Below, piece after piece: positions 23,601 through 35,884 of a stretch of DNA of 64,000 nucleotides (its first letter is position 1; each line of letters opens with the position of its first letter). The translations under genes were made by a program, and so were the position numbers. Origin of the DNA: Cucumis sativus. Lineage: Eukaryota; Streptophyta; Magnoliopsida; Cucurbitales; Cucurbitaceae. Below the pieces are notes generated by a model. That model made no database searches, was not told the DNA's origin, and was given only the letters and a program-made list of their open reading frames with translations. The stretch covers positions 2,418,001 to 2,482,000 of the forward strand of contig NC_026656.2 in the NCBI RefSeq assembly GCF_000004075.3. Direction: 5' to 3'.

Positions 23601-26600
23601 TGTTGGTCAAATTCAATAGAAGATTCATATTAGTGGTACTAGTTGTGTACGTTTTTCAACTTCTGCATACCTCTGCTTCAGTTTTAAGTGCAGCAATATG
23701 ATGAGTACCTCTGCTCCCGTGAGATTGTGATGCAACTCTCAAAGCAGCCTGCAAGGAGCGGATGGATACACCTTTCTTAGTGTTGAATGACATATTCCTT
23801 TGTTTAATATAAGGAGACAACCCACAAAAAGAGAAGGATATATTATTTTTTCGTGGCAGAATCTGTAAGTAACAAGTTTGATCACAAAACTTTTGAAGTT
23901 GTGTCTATTTATATACTTTAGTAAGTTGCAAAACTCTCAAGATTGTGTTTTTTGGTTCTAGTACTTCAAAAAAGTTTCTAATTCATCTTGAGACTTTCAA
24001 TATTGAGTCTAATAAATTTCAGTTGTTAACTCCATTATTTAAGGATTACATGATAATCTAATTTCAAATTATCAAATAGTTTTAGGAATTGTTAGAATTA
24101 GTGGGTTTGGTTCATAGGGAGATTATGGGAGATTTACCCTAAATCTTTTTTCCTTTTTTATCTCATTGTGTATTCTATTTATTACCCTCATTATACCTAT
24201 TGTAATTGATCATAAAATAACAAGAACAAAAATATTGTGGTTGTTCTCCCAGTACTCGGATTTCCACGTAAGTCGATGTTTCGTTCTTTTATTGCTTTCA
24301 ATAGGAACAGGTAACATTGGCCGCAAAAAAGCATCCAGATTGTCAATTATCATTGATCTTTGATCTATCATGGTTCCCTGGGTCTAAGGTACATACTTTT
24401 AGGACATCCTAGTTTGAATGTGTAGAATGGGTATGGAGATCACAATGGCATGATAGATGCACTTAGATGGATTTAGGAAACTTCAGCAGTGGTCTCGGGG
24501 ATTCACTCTATCCACTTAAAAAAGAATGTAGGGAAAGCCACCTAGTAGTCTGTCTCCGTTTTTATGGTAGCAGCCGAACATTTACCCATATATTGAAATT
24601 GTGCAATAAAAAACAATTTAACAACATTTCCAGTTATAGTAAAACAAACCTCTCTCTGCTGCAAAGCTGCCTCCTTCCTAGAAGCAAAACAATAATGAAT
24701 TGTGAAATCATAAGAGAAGTGAAGTGGCATGCAAGTTGCAAGAGAAAATAGAAGTTAGGAGCTAGCCTGCTCAAAAGACGGGCTTCTAGCGTCACACCTT
24801 CTCCAAGCATAGCAACCTAAATATCACGTTTGTGTACTTCAAAAATGTGTTCATTGGATGGGATTTGTATTGACAATATCAAGATGTTCCCATCACTGAA
24901 ACGTATAGATTTATTTTTCTGTACTGGTACACAAGCAGCTATTCTGCAACTATGAAGTGCAATACAAAATTGACTATAGCACACTAAAGAAGCAATCTGG
25001 TTGGTTAGCTTCATCAAAAAAGATACCTAATCCAAAAAAATTTCTTTCTGGGTCTTGCCTGATAGAAACTCGTTAAAAACATTTAACACTTGTTTGTTCC
25101 AAAAGATCCTAGTTAATAATAGAAAACATACATCATATGAAATGAAAGTATAATTCCAATGACTACCAATACTATGCATGCTAACCAAGACAACCAAAAG
25201 AAGATAATGGAAAGAGGCAACTATTAACAGAGGGTGGCATGAATTATTCTATAGGTTGCCTAATTGCATCACAAATGATCAAGAGAATTAGACGGGAGTA
25301 ATAGGAAGATATGTTAAAGAGAGTTCCTGACAAATGAGAGACTAAAAGGGTAATTTTCCCATATTTCGAAAAAAGTCTGAGATAATACTTCTAAATAGTG
25401 GAAGATTATAATCCAATTAATTGCTTTTACCTGACTCTCAAGCTGCCGGGCTCTAGCCTCTGCTTCCTCACATCTTTCTTCTGCAAGTCGAAGCTGGGGA
25501 GGCACATATTAGATGTATGCCAAATGATATAAATGAAAAGCCTATCACTTTTACATCGATGTTATTTAGTTATCTGGAGTTACTATTGGGCTCGAGTTTG
25601 ATTAGTCAGATTGTGAACTATGTAACTTAGAAGGGGTATGGGCATTGAAATAGTTTCCATATGATAAACGAATGAACTCTTAATCTATAGAGCCTTTTTT
25701 CCAAAAGAAGAATGTTCCAACAGGTATAAATTGTTCTTGTTGAATTGAGGACACAAATAGATCTATAAGAATCGGTCAATAGCTCTCCTACAAGAAAAGC
25801 CAGAAAAGTTGTCGGCATCACCTTTTCAAGTAAAGTCTCATTTTCCTCCTGTACCATATCAAGCTGCACCAATATCATAACCACCATTAGCAAATCTTGA
25901 AAGAGTCAAATCTTTATACATGTATCGAAATATAAGTTCAGTCAAAGAAGTTGGACCTAGGCACTTTAACTTGATCTTGAATTAACAATGAAATAAAAGT
26001 TCACCAGAAGAAGACATAAAGTTTTACTTCCATCCTACAAAAAGGCTAGACCAGTAGACCTTTAATGGCAAATGCATTTCACGTGAAAACAAGTCTATTA
26101 TTTGGATTCTACCAGCCAGCTAACTGGGTCAGCAGGGGAAACATATGAACTTGGTCCGGTAATGACATTATTTCTAACTGAACGTAGCAAAATCAAAAGA
26201 AATAAAATAAAAGGACGAATAAGATGGCATCAGCGTCATTGATGGTCCATTGATTTGTTGATCTTTTATGAATTTAATGAGATCAACCTCAGGTTTCTCA
26301 TACTGTAAAGGCATACCTCATCCTGTAGATCAGAACTGGAAGGCTGGTTGCTAGTGTCTCTGAAGTTTATGCTTCCCATATCCAAAGATAGTCTGTTCAA
26401 GGGAGAAACCCAATCATAAATAGACATTCGAGCAACAAATATTAGTGGCAAAAGATTAAATCACAATTAACCCAAAAACTTAAGGTGATAGTTTTTTACT
26501 GATATAATTATCTCAATACTACACTCTCCTTCACTTGTGGGCTTAAAAATTTGTAAAAGACCTAACAAGTAGAAATCAATATTAACTGGAGAGGAAATGA

Positions 26601-28727
26601 CATTATAGGGTTTGAACACAAAACCTAGTACTATGTTAAACCGACCCAAAAGCTTAAGTTGATAAGATATGGCTATTTTAATTGTCTCAACACTTCAACA
26701 CAAGATATCACAAATTTTACTTCACATTACCTGCAGAGACCAAAATTAAGTCTACGAAAATTTAACACGCTACTAAGTAGTGAAAACCAAATACCTCTGA
26801 TGCATTGCATTGCTTTTACTCCCAAATAAGACTTCTTAATTTTTTTTAAAAAAAAAAAACATTTACTAAGCGATGAAATCCTAAACACTCGTAACAAATA
26901 CAACATTTTATGGTTACAAAATAACCCACAGTGCCTGGAGTAAACAATCATCATAAAGCTTTCTTAATACAAACACTATCAACATAAAATGTTTGCATTA
27001 TCAAATCCTCACAAGATGATCACATGTTTTAATCGGTGATCTAACAATAAGTTGAGGGTGGATAGCTATCCATAGAAATGGTACTTCGCTATTTGATTCT
27101 AAGACAGTAGCAAGGCATATTGGTGATAATGACATAAGAAATAAGTTCCAATACCTCTTATCTCTTTTGGTGTCTAACTGACCCTCTGTTGGAGTTACTG
27201 GAAAGCTTGGTCTAATTGATATCTTAGAATCAAACTGAGCCTCTTTTGGTGTCACGGGCAAGGCTGGTCTAAGTGACGTTTTGATATCAAATTGACCCTC
27301 TTTTGGAGTTACAGGCAAGGCTGGTCTATGTGATGCTCTAGTATCAACTTGACCCTCTTTTGGAGTTACCGGCAACGCTGGTCTAAGTGATGTTCTCGTA
27401 TCAGATTGACCCTCTTTGGGAGTTACTGGCAATGTTGGTTTAAGTGATATGGATACAGAAGAAGGTACCAATGGAACAGTCCTGACTCCCAAATTTGGAC
27501 GACTAATTGATGTTGAACGAGTAGATGGAGTCTGTTCTATGGAGTTGCCTAGATGGGATGAGCGACCAGAGGTCGAAGTGCGAGTAATGAGCGGCTGTTC
27601 AACATTATTATCAGAATGAGCTGGCCGATATCCTAGCGTTGAACGACCTGACAATGATTGCTCTGTAGGGTTCACAGTTTGAGATGCTCGACCGATTGAT
27701 CCCGCATGTCCTGAAGTAGGTTGTTCTTGAATAGTTCTAAATGATTGCTATATTTAAAATTTAAGCATGTATTAGTCTTGCCAGTAAAACATGAAATAAC
27801 ATTTATTAATAGTCTAACACAGATGGCTGATACGACCATATAGAATAGTACAAATGGGCAACTATCATAAAAGAAAAACACGGGCAAATTGCACAATCTA
27901 GGAGCTTAAGAAAATTTCCAGATTATGAGTTGACTTTTAGAACTATAATATTACCGAGTAATGGAGTTCATGAATACTAAAAATACTACAAAATAAGAAT
28001 TAGATCATTTTCAGATGAGAAACAATCCCTCTTAATCAATTCAACGAGTTCATTGGTTTTATTAGCTAACATTTAGAACTCAGTTGTTTACATGCTCAAA
28101 TTTTGACAAACAAAAATGCGTCAAATAAATTGGCATTAAAAATAGGATGGAACTTGTCCCTTCTTAGGGCGATGCTGTGAAGTGTTTACTACTATCAAGG
28201 CTTTACATACATGTGATTTACCCATTATAAAGCAGTGCAAAATAGATTCCACTTGGAAAGGAGAAAAATTCCAAGCTAATAACTAATATTTTCTCAGTCA
28301 AGGCCTCTAACCTTCATGCCTGAACTTGTCACAGACATAAGTACAATGGGACATATTTATATTCACAAACCAAATGTCATGCAAACCTGAACAAATATTT
28401 AGTATTTAACACCGATATTACCATAGGAGAGCGGGCTCTGACTGATCTTCCACCTGCTAGACCAATGCTCCCTGTGCCACTCGCTAAACTATAATCAAAA
28501 GAAAGATCATCTTCTTCATCCTCATCATCAGCTGAACTTGCCATCACTTTAGCAAGCCTTTGTGCTGCAGCTTTCGCTGCATTGTTCTGTCCCCTCCTGG
28601 AATTTGCCAAGCCAGTTGAACCTGATCGGTTGTGGTGGGGAAACGAGGACACCAACGGCGACGCTGGAGCCAGTGGGGTGCCAGCATTACTTTTCTGTCG
28701 AGTATATACCGGTCTCATCCGATCCAT
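17691..28727 (-). CDS. SCD2: SCD2-like coiled-coil protein (STOMATAL CYTOKINESIS DEFECTIVE 2)
   Basis: SCD2 works with the DENN protein SCD1 in Rab-linked vesicle traffic and cytokinesis, known from Arabidopsis. Seventeen coding exons on the minus strand: 28422-28727, 27155-27747, 26317-26392, 25822-25863, 25431-25493, 24767-24816, 24650-24677, 23671-23748, 23475-23585, 23331-23391, 22551-22658, 22260-22378, 20789-20849, 20356-20397, 19853-19893, 18306-18429, 17691-17806. They total 2019 bases, 672 aa, and every junction keeps frame. The N-terminus [20 protein letters not shown] is the family signature. Residues 202-296 hold five 19-residue repeats. A coiled coil runs from about 327 to 470 ([58 protein letters not shown]). 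The conserved C-terminal part includes [56 protein letters not shown] and [20 protein letters not shown]. The intron between 24767 and 24677 has a GC donor; the rest are GT-AG. A 5' UTR intron ending at GATAACAG just before the ATG is possible. It is longer than my recollection of the Arabidopsis protein (about 577 aa), partly through the repeats. Confidence 0.93.
18550..19060 (+). mobile_element. Possible LINE 3' tail in an SCD2 intron
   Basis: Inside the SCD2 intron between 18430 and 19852 lies a T-rich stretch with a long T run (about 18933-18950) and the phrase ATTTTATCGATGAAAGTTGT, which resembles 3' ends of plant LINEs. Its 69-codon open frame has no recognisable domain. Tentative. Confidence 0.25.
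20000..20125 (-). mobile_element. tRNA-derived SINE copy (5' and middle part)
   Basis: Read on the minus strand: a degenerate B-box segment (TCACAGGTTTAATTTATG), then AGCTACCTACCAAGAACTTA, TGTCCTACAAATTTCCTTGA and CACTCAAATGTTATGGGACT. This follows a common plant SINE body that I recall as CACCTACC...TATCCTACGAGTTTCCTTGACACCCAAATG. It lies in the SCD2 intron between exons 14 and 15. Diverged and 3' truncated. Confidence 0.5.
24089..24310 (+). mobile_element. Possible LTR fragment in an SCD2 intron
   Basis: The block begins TGTTAGAATTAGTGGGTTTG and later has GTGGTTGTTCTCCC and GATTTCCACGTAAG, a layout I associate with copia LTRs and their 3' ends. It sits in the intron 23749-24649. No matching partner LTR is seen. 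Confidence 0.3.
24678..24766 (-). other. GC-AG intron of SCD2
   Basis: Exon 24767-24816 ends ...CTTTTGAGCAG and is followed by GCTAGCTCC; the next exon (GAAGGAGGCAGC) is preceded by TTCTAG. Only this junction gives the conserved [13 protein letters not shown] reading (Arg split AG/G). It is an 89-base intron with a GC donor. Confidence 0.8.
26468..26705 (+). repeat. Dispersed repeat with ACCCAAAAGCTTAAGTTGATA ends (intron copy 1)
   Basis: The block starts AACCCAAAAACTTAAGGTGA and ends with a near-duplicate ACCCAAAAGCTTAAGTTGAT followed by TTTTAATTGTCTCAACACTT. Between them are CTTGTGGGCTTAAAAATTTG and GGAGAGGAAATGACATTA. A diverged copy lies at 43153-43315. It is probably a retroelement-derived dispersed repeat. 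It lies in the SCD2 intron 26393-27154. Confidence 0.55.
27166..27450 (-). repeat. 57-bp tandem repeat coding five 19-aa units in SCD2
   Basis: Five head-to-tail 57-base units encode [19 protein letters not shown]-like peptides at residues 202-296. Each keeps the core PVTPxExQ; variable positions fall at unit residues 1-6 and 15-19. The frame is preserved throughout. Confidence 0.85.
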
Positions 28728-28942
28728 AGCTCCTGTTATCCACACAATCTAAGTATCCAACGGGATTAGGGACAATATTTGCAGAAACGTAATGAAAAAT
28801 AGACATACGTCACTGACATATTTAAACCAAATTCGAAAACAATTAATTACAGATGAAAATCAAAATGAAAAAATAGAAATGGAAGTAGGAGGACATCACA
28901 AATTTCAAAGAATTCGAACAAGGATCGCGCGAGTTTGCAAAC

Positions 28943-30631
28943 CTTCTTAATCTTCGAGCTGAGGATTGGAGAATCAAATCCTCCGATTTAATCGACTTGC
29001 GAAGGATTATTCATGGGAGAAAACAAAAAATTCCTCCGAATTAGACCTCTATGATCGTGAAAATGGATTTCGTGAAAGAGAACGAAGCAAGTACGGAAAT
29101 GGAAAGAGTCCAACGCGCGAACATGGAGGAGGTTAAGAAGAGGAGGGAATGAATGAAAGTGCAATGCGAATTTGTTTGTTCTTTTGGACGTGCCGCGGTT
29201 TTTGTTCTGAACGGTTAGTTCGTTAACGTTTCTCGATTTTCATTTCGGTCCCTACATTTGTTTTATTTTTCAGTTTCCTCCCCACCGAGATCTTTCCCTT
29301 TTTCATTTCCCTAAAAACTTCAGGGTTTTTTTTTTCTTCAAAGAATAATAAACAATAAAAAATAAAAAGATTTAAACTTTTGGAAAAAAAAATAAAAACA
29401 AAAAAAACAATTTGATTTTGACAGCATCATATTCTGTCAAATAGATTTTGACATGTTATATGTTGTTAAATGTTTATGTATTTAATTGCTATATTTGTAA
29501 CAATTTAAATATTTTACCACTCATTTTTAAATAAAAAATATATAGTCTCTTTAATTGATAAATCAATTATTAATATTTAATATTTAATTTTGATCTCTTT
29601 TTTCTCCTTTTAATTTTACATTATTTTTTCAGTAATAGCAGTTAGGCGCAGAAAAATTCACATTTGTTTTTGTCATCTCAGGAAAACTTTTATGGTATAT
29701 ATGTAGTTTTAATCGTTATCCGTTTCATTAATTTTAAACTTGTTTAGAATAATATTTTTTGATTAAAATTTTATGTTAACTACGTACCTCGTGTGTCCTC
29801 TAATAACCAACTAGAATCAATAAATTATTTAGTTTGGATGTTGTCAACTTTTTAACTTTTTATTCAATTAAAGTCGGTAATAACTATTTCAACAAATTGT
29901 TAAGAAGTTAAAAGTGCTCATTGTCAAATATATGAAAACATTTTAGGTTATTATACTCTGATCAATTGGAGTTGAGTTATTTCCATGTCCAACTTTGATA
30001 TTGATTAACTAATCTGCATTTCAAAGCAAAAAGCAAAAATGTTGCAAATGTAAACATAAATGCGTTACAAACTCTTTAAGTCTTGATAACTTGTTTAAAA
30101 GCCTAAATTATAGATGCTTATATTGATTTCACACCCAAAAGAGGTATAAATCTAGTGGTAAAATTATATTATATTCACGTTACTTTTAGAAGTATAAAAC
30201 CCATTTCTGAATACATCCCTATTAATATGTATGTATTCAAACGCGATTAGGTTCTATGTCAATGTTAATCCTACGAACAAGAATCAACAACTTTTTTGAA
30301 TCCACCCCTTTTAATAATAAAGCTGATGGTTCTGAACTTCGACCTTCTTATGAATAATATATATAATATATATTCTTCACCCATTGAATCTAGAAAGGAG
30401 AAAAAACTTGGAAACAAAAAGTCTCATATCATTATTTTAAGACCTAATACACTGATGATTAGCAGATTAAAGAGAGAGAGTGAAAGAAAGACTGAAGACT
30501 ATAGAGCCTAGCTCTTTCAAATCAAGATGACAAGTAAAATAAACTAACAGAAGAGCAAAATGGTAAAAAGGGGAGACTTGTGTTCGCTCACCCCTCTCCC
30601 CTCTTGAAGGCATGCAGTGGATGAAATATTT
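28943..30631. other. SCD2 leader and promoter, then AT-rich spacer
   Basis: The first 200 bases probably carry the SCD2 5' UTR exon (possible donor AAG/GTTTGC near 28942). From 29200 to 30600 the DNA is very AT-rich with no coding evidence; its right end is the 3' UTR side of the ACP gene. Confidence 0.45.
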
Positions 30632-32319
30632 TTAAGCACCTTTTTTTAGGATGAGATCCTCGATCAGATCTGCAGCCTCTTGAACGGTTGTGATGCTTTG
30701 TGCACTCTCCTCTTCCACACTGATCCCAAACTCTTCCTCAAGTCCCATCACAATCTCAACCTGTTCTCACATACATATATGATGTATATTATTTGAAAAT
30801 TTGGAAGGTCAAGGATTATTAAGAATTAATCTTAGAGTTCTTTATAAATACAAAGGGAGTTTTAATTTGATTTGAATGTGGTAGTTTTACAAATAAAGGG
30901 AACTATTGTAAATGACAAAATCAAACTACCACATGGGCAACTTTTAATTTGATTTGGATGTAGCAGGGTTGCTCCCAAGTTTTTTCCTATAGTTAAGGGC
31001 ATGCAAAGGGAGCTTTTTTTTTTTAATCATGGGTTGGACATCTTCCATCATCTTTGTGCAATCACTCCTCACAACTCATGTAAAAAAAAATTAAAATATT
31101 CTTGAAAAAAAAAAAAGAAGAAACAAAGGTTGGGCTTTGGTGTGTGTTTTATAGGAATATTGTTCTTGTATAAAAAATCTTAAAATAAAATAAAAAAAAT
31201 GGTAAAAAGACATGCAAAGGATAAATTTGATGAAACATGCGCAGTAAAGTACTTTACCGTGTCAAGAGAATCAGCTCCAAGCGTTGAAAATTTGGATTCG
31301 CCATTAACAGTGGAATCATCTGGCAATGCCAATTGCTTCTTCACTATTTTGCTAACCTTTTCAACTGTCTCTGGCTTGGCCTGTTTCATAGTTCACACAA
31401 TTAAACGTCAAAATGCAACAATACTTAGTAATTGGCATTTTCTCTAAGAATTACATGCAACAGAAAAAAAACTTACAGCACATGAAATTCGAAGCGACTG
31501 TAATCTTCTAGATGAGAAATTGTTTCTCCCTTGGAAAGAAAACGAAACCCTCCTTGAACCTGAAAGCTTGGATGTTCCCTGCTTACCAAGAAATTCAACA
31601 GTTCACCAAAATGATAATTAATCAGAGAACATATATGACCTATATAGTCTCATAAGGTCAGAAACTCAAAAAGAACAATAAACAAATGATAATTAACAGT
31701 ACACACATATTCAGTAAAGCATGCAGATAATTTTTCAGGACATCAAGTTGACTGATCATCATAACTAAAACGGTAAACGATTATATACGTAAGGATTAAT
31801 CAAGATCGCTCGTAATTTATGGTCTGTTGCCTTTTTTGGACCTGTTACTCCCTGGGAAAGCAAGTAATTCGAAAACTATTCCCTTCTACCCCTCCGGCCC
31901 CAAATAGCCGTGAAAATTCGGGAAGAAATTCAAATTAGTACATGAAACAAAACAATTAAGAGATATGAAACATTCTGAAATCAAAGAAGTGATACAAACT
32001 CCATCATCCATACGTTTCATAGCCATGCAAATACAATCACAACACGGATTCAAGCCAATGCTCCAAACTTCGTAATTAACGACAATGTGAGAGAAAACGA
32101 CGCTAAAATGGAGATCAGAATGGTTGAAACTAAGAACAGTTCCGAGGCAATTGACTATACAGAAAGAACAAAAAAAACAACGTAATCGTACAACAGATCC
32201 ACTAAACGCATGCAGTTAAGAAAAAGAAAAGGAGAGAATTGAAAATTAGTTACAGCGATTTGGCGCCATTGAGGAGCTGCAGATCGCAGAGAGAGTGATG
32301 AAGCTGTGATGGAAGCCAT
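30632..32319 (-). CDS. ACP: Plastid acyl carrier protein
   Basis: Carries the growing acyl chain on a phosphopantetheine arm during plastid fatty acid synthesis. Four minus-strand exons, 32254-32319, 31477-31578, 31258-31380 and 30632-30760, give 139 aa. Residues 1-56 ([20 protein letters not shown]... to LQSLRISC-A) are a Ser/Arg-rich transit peptide. The mature protein begins near [17 protein letters not shown]. The prosthetic-group serine is Ser94 in TLGADSLDT, split from [18 protein letters not shown] by the last intron. The C-terminus is [11 protein letters not shown]. Length and exon layout fit plant type-II ACPs. A TATTTAAG box on the minus strand at about 32411-32420 is a candidate TATA element, 90-100 bases before the ATG. 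The start is fixed by the transit peptide; an upstream in-frame ATG 25 codons earlier is judged 5' UTR. Confidence 0.95.
30859..30966. repeat. Hairpin with flanking direct repeats in ACP intron 3
   Basis: ATGTGGTAGTTT at 30876-30887 is the exact reverse complement of AAACTACCACAT at 30923-30934. The stretch TTTTAATTTGATTTGAATGT (from 30860) recurs with one change as TTTTAATTTGATTTGGATGT (from 30941). Origin unknown; a small fold-back insertion is possible. Confidence 0.65.
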
Positions 32320-33101
32320 CGACAAAGGGAAGAGAGAATTTGGAGTAGGGAAAACGGATAGTGCAAAATGGGACGGAGAAAGCAAAGCGAGCAAGTTCGT
32401 GGCAGTTGCAACAGCTTAAATAGGTAGTGTTTGATTGCGGGGTTCCTTTTTTTCATTAATTAAATTGTTTTTGGAAGGAACAATATGGACAAAGGACGGG
32501 GGACCGGTAACGGAGGAACCGAAGAAGCTCGCTTATGGGCCTTGTTTAGTGGGCCGGAAATTTTTTTAAGAGATAACCGTAAAATTTGGTATAATCAAAG
32601 GAAAAATAACAAATCTGAAAAGTAATAAGATTTTTGACAAGTTCAATTTTTTTTTTGACTTTTTTTACTCTGATTTAGGTAGGATAGTACTTTTTTTTCA
32701 TTGATAATATAAATAATGAGGAAAAATATCATGCCGACTATTTATTTTTTAATATTTCTAACCTAAAATTTATAATCCATTTCAGATTTTTTTTAATATT
32801 TTGAATTCAAATATAACATCATATAGTGTTTTTGAATTATTTACATTTTAAATTATTTTTAAAAATGTATCCGATAAAATGATCAAATAATACATATTAA
32901 GTTTTATGGCTCCTACAATTGTTTTAATTATGACACTTATTTTGGTTGTTTTTATTTAAAAAGTTAATTCAATATTTTTGTATTACCTATTTCCATAATA
33001 TTTTTTATAGATACTCTCCCATGCAAATATGAGACGAAATATCACAGTTCAAAAAATAGTGTATTTGCAGACGGAAAATTTTAGAAAATCTTAATATTTT
33101 T

Positions 33102-33198
33102 GGGATTGATGAGATTTTTCCAATATTCCCTAATATGTGTATGATATTTTCGAAATTGATAAATTTTTCAATATCCCCTAATATGTCTATGACGTTTT
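33102..33198. repeat. Two-copy tandem repeat, unit about 48 bp
   Basis: Two adjacent diverged units share GATTTTTCCAATATTCCCTA / AAATTTTTCAATATCCCCTA, followed by ATATGTGTATGA / ATATGTCTATGA. Confidence 0.6.
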
Positions 33199-33390
33199 CC
33201 GGATGGAAAAATTTTCTTATGTTTATAATTGTAGTTTTAATATTTAAATCAAGTAACCTTTATTTATTTAATTCATAAATATTATGTTTAATAACGCTTC
33301 CCTATAAAATCGATAACATATTTTCAAAATTCATTAGATTTTATAATATTTTGTGAATTTTGAACTCAAATATTATGGAAACACTAATTC

Positions 33391-33485
33391 ATTATTTTTG
33401 TATTATTTATATTGCAAATTATTTTAATTAGATTTCTTTTATTATTTTTGTATTATTTATATTACAAATTATTTTAATTAGATTT
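33391..33485. repeat. Two-copy tandem repeat, unit 50 bp
   Basis: Units starting at 33391 and 33441 are identical over 45 bases apart from one G/A change (ATTATTTTTGTATTATTTAT then ATTGCAAATT or ATTACAAATT). Confidence 0.8.
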
Positions 33486-34324
33486 TTTATTTTGTATGTT
33501 CCTGTTTCTGACTTATAATGTGTTGACTTTCTTTACGTTATTGTTTAGCATTATTGGATGGCTTTACAATGGGTATACGAAGTAAATGGACGTGAAATCA
33601 TGCGAAAGTAAATGATAGGTGAAGAAATATCGGAAGAAGATGAAGAGATGAGTTTCAAATGAAACGAAAATTTCTTAGCGTTTCAAATGAAACGAATGAA
33701 GTGAATGTTTGGAGAGGTTATGTAGAGCTTCCTATTAATGACCATTAGATATAATTTTATGTTTTTTGGAGAACATTTTCATAGGATTTTAATTGTACGT
33801 GAGATGTGTTGTTTAATTACATGTATTTGAATTTTGGAAACAATCGTATTTAGGTAGGGGCATTTAAAGCATTGTTTCATCTTTTTTTTTTTTTTTTCAG
33901 TTTTTCAGTTTTGCTATTCTAACAATTTTAAAATATTTTTGCTATTTTTCCAAAGTAACCTCCTAATTTGCTATTCTTCTTGTCTACCTCTTTTAAAAAT
34001 GGAATAATTGACAAACTGGATAACCATAACAAAGGGAAAATAGCTTAAAGTTTAAGAAATAAGTAAAGTTGCAAATATAGCACAATCGGTCAAAAGCTTA
34101 TAATAGGAGTCTATCACTAATAGACTATGTTGTAAATATTGATTTATTACTAATAAACCATAAAATATAACCAACAAAATTTCAAATAAATCATAGAGAA
34201 CTTAATAATTTTGCTATAATTTATAATCAGTTTTAATTTCTTTGCTATGTTTGAAAATGTCTCTATATAAATATTGGAGACTCAAAACTACCAAGACGAT
34301 ATACGAGCGAAGAAAAATGAGATA

Positions 34325-34330
<6 letters not shown>

Positions 34331-34394
<64 letters not shown>
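34331..34394. repeat. (TA)32 microsatellite
   Basis: Sixty-four bases of uninterrupted TA. Length may be affected by assembly and is likely polymorphic. Confidence 0.95.
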
Positions 34395-34397
<3 letters not shown>

Positions 34398-35696
34398 ATT
34401 TATTCATTTTATTATATATATATTTTTAAGGCAGGACAAATATACTCGTTGGTAATTGATGAAAAATAATTGAAAGATAACCGGTGGAAATAGATTTAAT
34501 TTTTAAAATCAAATAGAAAGTGATGTTTAAATGAATAAATATTTAACTCTTTCGTGGATTAATAGTTGTACCATTTTAAACATTGAACTTTATTATAAAT
34601 ATATCAATTTTCTATCAACTGCATTTATTTTGATAAATCTTCACGTAAAATTTGTAATTATACAAATTAAATTCATAAATTAAACCATTTAAGCTCTCCG
34701 TACGAATATCTTTGAGAATACTTTGTTCATTTACTCAACATGTAAAGAATCTTATGAACTGACTTTCTTAAATATTTCATGAGAACTTTATAATTCGATT
34801 AACTCAATCGATAATATACTCATAAAAGTTCTATATTCAACCTGAAAATTTAGGAGTGGAGATTGATATTTGATATAAAAAAAAAAAAAAGTGGTTAATC
34901 ATTTAAAGTTCATTGACTTTCTCCCCTCCTAAATTGGACAATATATGCCTCATTAATAGACATTATGTACATTGGATTAACATGAAATTTATTTTATTTG
35001 TTGTTTTTATTTTGGAAAGATAAACACTAAATAGTGTGTGGCTAAAAGAGTTGGAATTAGGGAAAGATTGAGAAAATGGTGTGAAAGGAATATATATATA
35101 TATAGGCAAATTATACACTAATTTTGTAGAAATAAATGAGGATTAATAAATAAAATAAATTGGGTTTTATTAGTGTCTCACCCACTTTTTTTCTACCTCT
35201 CTACTCTCTAGAGTTTCCCTCTTTTCCAAGTTTCCTTAAATTCTCAACTAACTATTTTGGTTTGTTTCATTTTCACCCACTTCTTAACTAACAATAACCC
35301 CTCCTTTTATCTCATTATTAATGTATAAACTTAAAACAATTAATATTTTAAATAATTATAAAAAATAGTAAAATCAACCAACTACTTCAACCAAAATTGA
35401 ATATAATGAGTTTTTGTTCTGTAGTGAATTTTTTTTGTTAATGTGAAAAAACCATAATAAATATTAGTGTTTTTCCCCCTAATTTCTACCGTGTTTTAGT
35501 TACTATGTATATTTGTTTCGGTAATGTATTAGTAGTAGTTTTGTAACATTAATAATCTCAATTATGACAAGTCATTTAGGTAAATTAATTGATAGTTGAA
35601 CTAATGTTTGAAATGTGTTAAATGTGTTGGCTTTATTCATTTATATTCATATTTTGTGAGAATTATATTTTTTTTAATGTCATAATTTAACTGATT

Positions 35697-35884
35697 TTAA
35701 ATTGGTAGAAACTAAAGTTGGGTTTCTTCGTTAACAATATTTTTTTAATGAAAAAATAGAAATATATATGATGAGCAAAACATAATAAATATAGAAATTA
35801 AAATTCAAAATTGCAAACACACACATATAGATATTAAATTGGTAGAAACTAAATTTGGGTTTCTTTGTTAACAATATTTTTTTG
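35697..35884. repeat. Direct repeat pair of about 50 bp
   Basis: TTAAATTGGTAGAAACTAAA at 35697 recurs at 35834; both continue with TTGGGTTTCTT(C/T)GTTAACAATATTTTTTT. Two mismatches over about 50 bases, 137 bases apart. Confidence 0.75.

Noticed and set aside
31199-31447. 82-codon plus-strand frame
   Set aside because: Antisense to ACP exon 3, which encodes the phosphopantetheine site.
34242-34469. 75-codon frame of alternating Ile and Tyr
   Set aside because: Translation of the TA microsatellite.
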